DNA of 6,948 nucleotides from Planctomycetaceae bacterium (lineage in GTDB: Bacteria; Planctomycetota; Planctomycetia; Isosphaerales; Isosphaeraceae): positions 1 to 6,948 of the forward strand of contig JAFANO010000643.1 of the NCBI GenBank assembly GCA_019232645.1. Reading direction: 5' to 3'. Numbering within the stretch: position 1 is the first letter of the stretch; each line of letters begins with the position of its first letter. The notes under the pieces are model-generated. The model was not told where the DNA came from, ran no database searches, and saw only the letters and a program-made list of their open reading frames with translations. The translations under genes were made by a program, and so were the position numbers. Shown here one piece after another: positions 1 through 4,614 of the stretch.

Positions 1-142
1 CATCGAGCCGGAACGCGACGGCCACGATCGCCCAGCCCAGCAGGAGGACCGGGATCGTGTTCGGGACCTCGCGCGATCTGAGATCGAAGCCGGTGGCCAC
101 CAAGACGTGCGCCAGCGCCACCCAAGCCCCCATCGTGCTCAT
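1..142 (-). CDS. A24-family prepilin peptidase (TadV/CpaA-like), N-terminal fragment
   Basis: Only the first 47 codons are in the window; the gene continues past the left edge. The visible part starts with a hydrophobic helix (residues 5-18) followed by D20-L-R-S-R-E-V-P-N. This matches the D-x-R-x-x-x-(I/V)-P-N signature that carries the first catalytic aspartate of type IV prepilin peptidases and TadV/CpaA enzymes. A second hydrophobic stretch then begins (IPVLLLGWAIVAVAF). Such peptidases are inner-membrane aspartyl proteases that cut the leader of Flp prepilins. The Flp-type pilin gene directly upstream is the natural substrate, which supports the call. An in-frame TGA lies upstream (168-166). 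Possible starts are GTG 160, TTG 148, ATG 142 and ATG 133. I chose ATG 142, but GTG 160, with GAGG five bases before it, is also possible. The TadV subtype is inferred from context; the second catalytic Asp is not visible. Confidence 0.8.
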   Translation of the reverse strand, partial: MSTMGAWVALAHVLVATGFDLRSREVPNTIPVLLLGWAIVAVAFRLD

Positions 143-154
143 CCCCAATGGATT

Positions 155-189
155 CGGCACCCCGCCTCACAAGCGTGGGGCGGGGGCCG
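155..189 (-). promoter_or_regulatory. Strong stem-loop between pilin and peptidase (attenuator or processing-site candidate)
   Basis: Bases 160-170 pair with 175-185 around a 4-base loop (AAGC on the plus strand). The stem continues with CGGC 155-158 pairing with GCCG 186-189 after one bulged A (159). That is about 15 pairs with one non-canonical position, a G-U pair in plus-strand RNA and an A-C mismatch in minus-strand RNA. It lies in the 97-base gap after the pilin stop and just before the peptidase start. No T-run follows on the minus strand, so it is not a classical intrinsic terminator. A role in lowering peptidase expression relative to pilin, or in protecting the pilin mRNA 3' end, is inference. 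Confidence 0.6.
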
Positions 190-239
190 AACGTCGGCTC
201 TTCGCATCACGGTCCGTCCGACCAACATCAACACCCGAG

Positions 240-605
240 TCATTGCGATTCGATGATCAGCCCGTCGAAGCCGTTGGTAGAGCCCATGGCGGGGCCGAGT
301 ACGGCGTTGCCGAGACGGTCCGTGTTTTTTTCGCCAAGAATCGTGGGCACGTCCAGCGCGATCGAGCCACCGGTGCCGGTCTGGGCGGTATCGATCAGGT
401 GGCCGCTCATGATGGGAGCGTTGTCGTCCGTGTGGGCGCCCGGCAGGATCGCAGTGACGGCGGCGATCATGTCGCTCGTCTTGTGGCCGAAGAGCGAGAC
501 GGCCGCCGCGGAGATCAGGGCGACGCCCGCGATCAGCAGGGCGTATTCGACCAGGCCCTGGCCCTTCTTGTCGCGACGCAGGCGGGAGAAAAACTTCCGA
601 ATCAT
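240..605 (-). CDS. flp: Flp/Fap-type pilin (Tad pilus major subunit-like prepilin)
   Basis: This 121-residue protein is a class IVb prepilin, the structural subunit of a Tad (tight adherence) pilus. A short basic leader (residues 1-15, rich in K and R) ends at G15. It is followed by Q-G-L-V-E-Y, so cutting after G15 places Glu at +5 (E20) and Tyr at +6 (Y21), as in Flp pilins. A single hydrophobic helix follows (about residues 18-40). The remaining ~80 residues are polar and Gly/Thr/Asp-rich, so the mature protein (~106 residues) is well above the 50-60 residues usual for Flp. That tail could be surface-exposed or fold as a small domain. The start ATG at 605 has the purine-rich GGAAGGA (616-622) ten bases upstream. 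The prepilin peptidase gene follows downstream, and an ECF sigma gene ends 178 bases upstream. Nothing in the 606-783 gap is a convincing promoter. A homopolymer run within codons 92-94 is listed separately. Confidence 0.9.
   Translation of the reverse strand: MIRKFFSRLRRDKKGQGLVEYALLIAGVALISAAAVSLFGHKTSDMIAAVTAILPGAHTDDNAPIMSGHLIDTAQTGTGGSIALDVPTILGEKNTDRLGNAVLGPAMGSTNGFDGLIIESQ
324..330 (-). other. A AAA AAC slippery heptamer inside the pilin gene
   Basis: On the minus strand, codons 92-94 of the pilin read GAA-AAA-AAC, forming the X-XXY-YYZ pattern A-AAA-AAC in the correct phase for -1 slippage, within a run of seven A's. The -1 frame stays open from here through the intergenic hairpin and stops at TGA 141-139, which overlaps the peptidase ATG (ATGA). 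The predicted -1 product is Arg/His-rich, as is usual for a non-coding frame in GC-rich DNA. Use of the site is therefore doubtful. Confidence 0.25.
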
Positions 606-783
606 GTTCGTGCTGTCCTTCCTTTGGGTGTTGATCAGAGCGCTGATGAAGGTCGGCGTTGGCCATTCGTCCCTGATCTGTCGTGGGCGGCCTTGTCCTT
701 CTAGATGGTGAGTGCCGGTCCTTGTCGAAAGTTCCTGGAAAAATCGACACGATCGTCAACCCAACAATGCAAACACCCGCGTG

Positions 784-1485
784 TCATCCGACCGTTGCCG
801 TTGCGACCAAGGCGGCCTTCAGCGCCTCCCGCGCGCGGTGGAGCCGCGAGCGGACCGTCCCCATCGGGACGCCGAGCGACTCGGCGATCGATTCGTAGTC
901 CATCTGCTCGGCTTCCCGGAGCACGAAGACGGTCCGCAAGTGGTCTGGCAGCGCATCCAGGGCGGCCTCGATGGCCCGCGCGACTTCCGCGGTTTCCAAG
1001 GGTCGCGAGGCGTCGCCGGCGGGGTCCTGCTCGGAGCGGCCGAGGCACGCCCGCTCTTCGTGGTGGCGTCGTCGCTGTCGCGTCCGGTTCAGGTGCAGGC
1101 TCCGGTTGACGACCGCCCGGACGAGCCAGCCGTCGAGGTTCGGCGGGAGCCGCTCCTCGCGCCAGAGGCTCAGCAGCGCCTCCTGCACGGCGTCGTCCGC
1201 CAGATCGTCGCTCCGCAAGATCTTCCACGCCAGGCGCTGGAGCCGGGCCAGGCGCGGGCCGACAATCTCGGCGAACTGGTCGCAACAGGGGTGGCTCTCT
1301 GGGAACTCCATGGAGACGGGGAAGGTCCCGAGTCGCGGCGTTCCCTCGTGGTCTATGCCGCTTGCCCATTCCGGAGAGTCGGGGGACCCGAAACCACGAC
1401 GTTCGTCGCAGGACGATCGAAGCGGTAGAATCAGTTCGAGATAATTCGTCATTCGTCGCGGTTGTGCCGCACTAATTACCGACAT
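784..1485 (-). CDS. ECF-type RNA polymerase sigma factor (sigma-70 family, group 4)
   Basis: Numbered from ATG 1485, this is a 233-residue protein with the two conserved ECF domains. Region 2 spans about residues 70-139: the D-D-L-A-D-D-A-V-Q-E motif at 93-102 is the core-binding helix, and the W120...N127...R-x-R-R stretch is region 2.3/2.4, which contacts the -10 element. Region 4 spans about 165-225, with L-P-x-x-x-R at 179-184 and the helix-turn-helix E198-S-I-A-E-S-L-G...G-T-V-R-S-R-L-H-R-A, which reads the -35 element. A non-conserved ~65-residue N-terminal extension, including C26, C67 and C68, precedes region 2. ATG 1485 was chosen for its AAGAGG eight bases upstream; ATG 1311 would give a family-typical length but has no ribosome binding site. 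No anti-sigma gene is adjacent. The next gene downstream is the Flp pilin, so control of the pilus locus is possible but unproven. Confidence 0.92.
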   Translation of the reverse strand: MSVISAAQPRRMTNYLELILPLRSSCDERRGFGSPDSPEWASGIDHEGTPRLGTFPVSMEFPESHPCCDQFAEIVGPRLARLQRLAWKILRSDDLADDAVQEALLSLWREERLPPNLDGWLVRAVVNRSLHLNRTRQRRRHHEERACLGRSEQDPAGDASRPLETAEVARAIEAALDALPDHLRTVFVLREAEQMDYESIAESLGVPMGTVRSRLHRAREALKAALVATATVG

Positions 1486-1493
1486 CGTCGGCA

Positions 1494-1499
1494 CCTCTT
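1494..1499 (-). promoter_or_regulatory. Ribosome binding site supporting the long start of the sigma factor
   Basis: The minus strand reads AAGAGG here, within a longer purine tract (1494-1510), and lies eight bases before ATG 1485. It favours the extended sigma-factor start over ATG 1311, which has a pyrimidine-rich upstream sequence. A perfect TTGACA lies at 1523-1528 on the minus strand, but no matching -10 box follows at the right distance, so I do not call a promoter. Confidence 0.55.
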
Positions 1500-1716
1500 C
1501 CTTCCTTAACCCTTCAACTTGCTGTCAAGGCGCGCGATGAAACGCAGGCGAAATGTTGATGCAGACCGTGGCGCGATCCCTCGGCATGTCCGGAGCGGAC
1601 CGACGAACTCGGTGCATGGGCGAGAACGGAGAGCGCCGTCGGCCGAGGAGCACTGCGTGCGGGCAAAAGCGTACCGAGTTGTCGGGGCGCAGCGCGAGGA
1701 GGGCCGAGACGCGGAT

Positions 1717-1735
1717 TGACGGGGACAGACCGTCA
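1717..1735 (-). terminator. Small stem-loop overlapping the stop codon of the DUF2946-like gene
   Basis: TGACGG (1717-1722) and CCGTCA (1730-1735) form a perfect 6-base stem with a 7-base loop. The right arm contains the stop codon (TGA on the minus strand, 1733-1735). No T-run follows, so termination is uncertain. The rest of the 1486-1716 gap shows no gene that I can support. Confidence 0.3.
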
Positions 1736-2080
1736 GGCGAAGGGAGGAAGGAAGATCGGAGGGGCGCGCGGGCTGCAAGACGGATGCCGGTCGCGCGAGG
1801 CGACCAGCGCGAGGATCAATACCGCATGGGGCTCGGTTCGCGGCCGGGAGACCACGCGGGCCGGCTCGACCGTGAGTTGCCCCTGCGCCTGGAATTCGCA
1901 GATCGGGCAGTGGCCCGATATGGCCTCGAGACGCGGTCCCGCGGCCTCATCATCTCGCCCGGACGACGCATGGGAGGCCCTCGACTCCATCAGCGCGTGC
2001 AAGCCCGAACCGCAGAGTGACACCAACCCGTAAAGGGTTAGCATCGTCACGATCAGGCTTTGCCGCCAGAATCGAGGCAT
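1733..2080 (-). CDS. Small Cys/His membrane-anchored protein, DUF2946-like
   Basis: From ATG 2080 the protein has 115 residues. It begins with a basic N-terminus and one hydrophobic segment (about residues 8-28), so it is probably membrane-anchored or exported. No clear lipobox is present, because C23 is preceded by L. After this come H28, H37, then H57-C58-P-I-C61, and near the C-terminus R105-A-P-P108. The H-C-P-x-C motif together with a terminal R-A-P-P resembles the poorly characterised DUF2946 family; this is recognition by pattern only. The Cys/His pattern would suit metal or redox binding, but that is inference. A longer frame starts at TTG 2173. I rejected that start because a TATAAT box at 2179-2184 would put the transcript start at about 2172. 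The ribosome binding site before ATG 2080 is weak. The sigma-factor gene lies 247 bases downstream. Confidence 0.65.
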   Translation of the reverse strand: MPRFWRQSLIVTMLTLYGLVSLCGSGLHALMESRASHASSGRDDEAAGPRLEAISGHCPICEFQAQGQLTVEPARVVSRPRTEPHAVLILALVASRDRHPSCSPRAPPIFLPPFA

Positions 2081-2158
2081 CGTCCAACGTCCCGAAATAG
2101 TTCGAACGAGAAACCACCCCGGGAAAAGAATCTTCCGGGAGAAGGGGCCGCAGGATTT

Positions 2159-2174
2159 CTTGGCGTTCGCCAAG
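2159..2174. promoter_or_regulatory. 16-base palindrome at the predicted transcription start (operator candidate)
   Basis: CTTGGCG (2159-2165), TT, CGCCAAG (2168-2174): two perfect 7-base arms separated by two bases. On the minus strand it lies four bases downstream of the TATAAT box, so it covers the expected start site. A repressor or activator dimer could bind here, or the RNA could begin with a hairpin. No regulator is identified. Confidence 0.5.
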
Positions 2175-2178
2175 GTGG

Positions 2179-2184
2179 ATTATA
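2179..2184 (-). promoter_or_regulatory. -10 promoter box (TATAAT) of the DUF2946-like gene
   Basis: A perfect TATAAT on the minus strand, in an AT-rich island within GC-rich DNA, about 95 bases before ATG 2080. No good -35 hexamer is present 16-18 bases upstream; that space is occupied by the 24-base tandem repeat. This suggests an activator-dependent promoter or a non-standard -35 element. Confidence 0.55.
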
Positions 2185-2187
2185 CAC

Positions 2188-2236
2188 ACCAAAATTATCG
2201 AAAGGCTCGCAACCAAAATTATCGAAAGGCTCGCAA
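2188..2236. repeat. 24-base tandem direct repeat upstream of the TATAAT box
   Basis: Two identical 24-base copies lie head to tail (2189-2212 and 2213-2236), with the matching base 2188 before the first. Each contains CCAAAATTATCG then AAAGGCTCGCAA and is much AT-richer than the surroundings. The pair covers the -35 region relative to TATAAT 2179-2184, so it may be a pair of binding sites for a regulator. A recent slippage duplication is the alternative. Confidence 0.85.
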
Positions 2237-2245
2237 GCCTCGTCA

Positions 2246-2269
2246 ATCAATTTTTTCCAAAAAACTGAT
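2246..2269. repeat. AT-rich inverted repeat with T6/A6 arms
   Basis: ATCA-A-TTTTTT (2246-2256), CC, AAAAAA-C-TGAT (2259-2269) pair with a single A-C mismatch. On the minus strand a T6 tract results, lying downstream of the stem-loop at 2274-2286. It may serve as the distal part of the membrane gene's terminator or as an AT-rich element upstream of the next promoter. Confidence 0.5.
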
Positions 2270-2273
2270 GGCA

Positions 2274-2340
2274 GAGTGTCACACTCAGCATTCGCCCTCG
2301 CCAAATCGCTCGCAATTCGAGCGGACGCCTTCGGCGAATG
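2274..2340 (-). terminator. Stem-loop cluster directly after the membrane gene (terminator region)
   Basis: The stop codon of the membrane gene is at 2343-2341. Immediately beyond it, GGCGAATG (2333-2340) pairs perfectly with CATTCGCC (2289-2296). Inside that loop CGCTCG (2307-2312) pairs with CGAGCG (2318-2323). Next to it GAGTG-TCA-CACTC (2274-2286) forms a further 5-base hairpin. A T6 tract follows on the minus strand after nine more bases. The layout suggests transcript termination or 3'-end protection, although no stem is followed at once by a T-run. Confidence 0.5.
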
Positions 2341-4095
2341 TCAGAGCGGTTTTTTGCGCAAGGCGATGAACAGGCGCCCCTCCGGGTTTCTCGACCAGTC
2401 ACCCCTCGCGTCAATCACGCCCACCCAGTCGGGATCCTTGTACAGGGCTCTGGTCCGAACATTGCGAAGGCGTTCCTCCTGAAAGACCACGAGATTGACG
2501 CGATGGGCATCCAGGAACTCCCGCCATCCCCACAGGCCGTACTTCGCGGCGCGGCATTGGTACCAATACTCTCGTGAGAAGATGTGGACATGCGAATAGA
2601 CAAGTACGGGGTAATCGGCTGGCAGCGCCCAGACCAGGTAGTCGCCGAGCAGCTCGTTCGGGAAGATGTTCCCGCGGAAGCGGCCTCCGGGATAATACGC
2701 GCGGAGGGCACGATCGAGCGCCGGGATGCGGTACGCCGACGGACCGCCGGGCGTCCGCAGGGTCTCGGCCAGGCGCCAGGGTGTCCCGACGATCGCGTGA
2801 TCGAGAGTCTCCGGGCGCCCCCGAACGAGCCATCGGACCGGCGTCGAGAACAGGGCGAAGGCGATCACCAACTGCGCAGCCAGGACCGTCATCCGCCAGT
2901 TCCGACGGCCGGGACGCCAGACCCACGACCACCCGAGCCGCTGGGCGATGGCGGCCCAGTGCGGGAGCATGACCCAGGGGGCGACCATGACCCACCAGAC
3001 CATCCAGCGCTGCTGGAACGGGGGGATCACGGCGAACCCCATCATCAGAACTTCGGTTGGTGACGATCGGTGCGGGCTCAGCAGGCGCGTCGCCGCCAGC
3101 AGCCCGATCAGGGCGAAGTAGTAGCCGTGCCACCCGAACCTATGAATTCCCATCGGGTTCCACTCTGTCTGGGTGGCCATGTTGGGATGGTTCCCCGTCC
3201 GAAGGGTGAGCCAGAAGAGCCGAGGTCCGTGGGGATTCAGGACGGCGACGGCGACGGCGGAGGCGAGGACCATCCAGGCCAGGCGTCGGATGCGGGGATC
3301 GGCCGTCACCCGCCGCCAACACGATCCCGTCTCGGCCTCCTTGGCGATCTCGATCGCTCGACCGGCCATCAGGATCGTCGGCAGAGCCAGTCCGAGGACA
3401 TAGGAGCCATGGACGTTGGCCCAGACGACCAGCAGGGCCGGCACGCCCACCAGCGTGCGGTGCGAGGGGACTTCCCGGCTCAGCGTCATCAGCAGGAGGG
3501 CGAAGAACAGTTCTCCCGCGACCTGCGGTCGCGCCACGGCGATATGGCCCGTGCTGGCCGCCAGTGCCACGGCCAGCCCCAGACAGGCCAGCCCCAACGA
3601 GCCGCCGACGCGGCGGAGCGCCACCAGCAGGGCCAGGAAACGGAGCAGGACCAGCAGCGCGAAGCCGGCGCGGAGGAACTCGACCCCTCCCTCGACCCGA
3701 TGGATCGCGTCGCCGCCGGCCGCGACCTCGCCCGCGCGGAAAGCCAGGTGCAAGACGACCTGGCCAGCCCAGCAGAAATGGACGTACGGCGCCTCGCGAT
3801 CGGTGAACGGGCTGAGCGGCTCCCTCGCCGGCAAGCGGCCGTGCTCGACGATCCAGCGGCCCACGGCGAGGTGACCCCAGATGTCGCTGTGATAGAGCGG
3901 CGGCAGGTCCGCGAACAGGAAGGCCACGCCCAGGAGCAGGAGCGCAACCAACTGGGAGGGTCGCAATACGAAGCGATCGCGAAACCGTGTCGACGCCTCC
4001 TGACCCGACACCAGCTCCCGCTCGGCGGGGTCGAAGTCATCCCCCGTGCGAAGTGCCTCACCGGGCTGAGATGGGGGCGATTCGATCGAATTCAC
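2341..4095 (-). CDS. Polytopic membrane protein, GT-C glycosyltransferase-like
   Basis: This 584-residue protein has a polar N-terminus (1-45), about nine to ten hydrophobic segments between residues 46 and 425, and a soluble C-terminal part (about 430-584). The first helix (48-62) is followed by H69-S-D71-I-W73-x-H75-L...G79-R-W81 and H85-G-x-L-P89. An acidic residue in the first extracytoplasmic loop is the usual layout of GT-C enzymes, which transfer sugars from lipid-linked donors. Further marks are A-R-P-Q (188-191), W225-A-N-V-H-G230, L-N-P-H-G (286-290) and E311-W-N-P. The tail holds F478-P-N-E-L-L-G-D-Y-L-V-W489. I recognise the overall style from uncharacterised planctomycete membrane proteins, but not a named family, so donor and acceptor are unknown. 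The start is GTG 4095, with no clear ribosome binding site; GTG at V29 is an alternative. The gene stands alone: 519 bases separate it from the gene upstream, and a stem-loop cluster follows it. Confidence 0.8.
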   Translation of the reverse strand: MNSIESPPSQPGEALRTGDDFDPAERELVSGQEASTRFRDRFVLRPSQLVALLLLGVAFLFADLPPLYHSDIWGHLAVGRWIVEHGRLPAREPLSPFTDREAPYVHFCWAGQVVLHLAFRAGEVAAGGDAIHRVEGGVEFLRAGFALLVLLRFLALLVALRRVGGSLGLACLGLAVALAASTGHIAVARPQVAGELFFALLLMTLSREVPSHRTLVGVPALLVVWANVHGSYVLGLALPTILMAGRAIEIAKEAETGSCWRRVTADPRIRRLAWMVLASAVAVAVLNPHGPRLFWLTLRTGNHPNMATQTEWNPMGIHRFGWHGYYFALIGLLAATRLLSPHRSSPTEVLMMGFAVIPPFQQRWMVWWVMVAPWVMLPHWAAIAQRLGWSWVWRPGRRNWRMTVLAAQLVIAFALFSTPVRWLVRGRPETLDHAIVGTPWRLAETLRTPGGPSAYRIPALDRALRAYYPGGRFRGNIFPNELLGDYLVWALPADYPVLVYSHVHIFSREYWYQCRAAKYGLWGWREFLDAHRVNLVVFQEERLRNVRTRALYKDPDWVGVIDARGDWSRNPEGRLFIALRKKPL

Positions 4096-4296
4096 GATGA
4101 GGTGGTCCCGCGCAACGGCCCCCCGATCTCGGGACCGTCGGATAAATCCGCGAACTGAGTGTCCAAGAAGACGATGCGACCTTCCCCACCGGCTTGGAGA
4201 GGCCCCCTCGATCAGTTCGGGCTCGATCGCTCTGCTTCAGGAAGGCGGTAGACCAAGATCATCCCGCGTCGCGGCTGAGTTTCGTTCCGCTGGACG

Positions 4297-4329
4297 ATCC
4301 TTCTGGGCGAAGGATTCCCCAATAAGGGG
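4297..4329. repeat. Two adjacent hairpins bordering the direct repeat
   Basis: ATCCTTC (4297-4303) and GAAGGAT (4309-4315) form a perfect 7-base stem with a 5-base loop. One base further, CCCC-AATAA-GGGG (4317-4329) forms a second small stem. Its end meets the first copy of the 36-base repeat. Neither stem is followed by a T-run on the minus strand. Confidence 0.55.
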
Positions 4330-4421
4330 TGTCGCCGAACGACAATAAGTTCCCTGAGAGCGAAATCTTCCCTCGCCCCTCGCCCGTGTCGCCGAACGAC
4401 AATAAGTTCCCCGAGAGCGAA
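4329..4421. repeat. 36-base direct repeat, two copies 57 bases apart
   Basis: Copy one is 4329-4364 and copy two 4386-4421; they differ at one base (T4355 versus C4412). Each begins GTGTCGCCGAACGACAATAA and ends GAGAGCGAA. Each contains an imperfect stem, GTCG-CCGAA-CGAC. On the minus strand each copy also contains GGAACTT, which matches the -35 sequence of many ECF promoters. No matching -10 was seen, so this may be chance. Candidate explanations are an interspersed repeat family, duplicated protein-binding sites or remnants of a small mobile element. Copy number elsewhere in the genome would decide. Confidence 0.85.
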
Positions 4422-4484
4422 TCAGCGAAGGGACGAACCCCGAGTGGGGAATTCCCAGCGAGTGATGATCGGCAACGAACAGGG

Positions 4485-4519
4485 ATGAGGCTCCCAGTGG
4501 CGAGCGTGGTTCGCCTCAT
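4485..4519. repeat. 7-base inverted repeat downstream of the GNAT-deacetylase gene
   Basis: ATGAGGC (4485-4491) pairs perfectly with GCCTCAT (4513-4519) across 21 bases. A competing inner stem, GGCGA (4499-4503) with TCGCC (4511-4515), shares bases with it. A TTTT tract follows on the plus strand, not the minus strand. It is therefore oriented the wrong way to act as an intrinsic terminator for the gene at 4615-6414. Confidence 0.4.
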
Positions 4520-4614
4520 TTTGACTCATTCGTGACTCCTGGTGCCCGAGGGTGCACGAACTGCCTGGGAAGTGGCCGACGCATGCCGGTCCTTCCTCCG
4601 ATCCGAGCCCGGGC

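Larger units (their letters stand above)
4096..4614. other. 519-base intergenic region without a supported gene
   Basis: The region lies between the GNAT-deacetylase stop and the membrane gene start, both on the minus strand. It must hold the membrane gene's promoter, but I found no convincing -35/-10 pair. It contains a direct repeat of 36 bases, two adjacent hairpins next to it and a longer inverted repeat, each listed separately. Short frames here consist largely of repeat sequence and look non-coding. At 4606-4615 the palindrome AGCCCGGGCT touches the deacetylase stop codon. Confidence 0.7.

Noticed and set aside
606..783. Promoter search upstream of the pilin
   Set aside because: Only weak -35/-10 combinations and a 5-base stem (634-647) were seen; nothing strong enough to call.
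712..1428. A 238-residue plus-strand reading frame opposite the sigma factor
   Set aside because: Antisense to conserved ECF regions 2 and 4; no ribosome binding site and no family signature.
1523..1528. Perfect TTGACA upstream of the sigma factor as a -35 box
   Set aside because: The position 17 bases downstream reads GGAAGG, the ribosome binding region, so no promoter can be completed.
1506..1778. A 90-residue minus-strand reading frame between the sigma factor and the DUF2946-like gene
   Set aside because: Ser/Arg-rich, no motif, overlaps the end of the DUF2946-like gene and has no ribosome binding site.
3070..4158. A 362-residue plus-strand reading frame opposite the membrane protein gene
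   Set aside because: Gln/Arg/Glu-rich low-complexity translation without any recognisable domain. The minus strand encodes a coherent set of membrane helices and motifs.
4329..4421. Possible CRISPR array
   Set aside because: Only two copies with a single 21-base spacer, and no further units or cas genes nearby.
4259..4535. Short frames on both strands across the 36-base repeats (one reads SGNLLSFGDT twice)
   Set aside because: The repeated peptide is explained by the DNA repeat. No start signals or domain support a gene, although a repeat-encoded peptide cannot be excluded from sequence alone.
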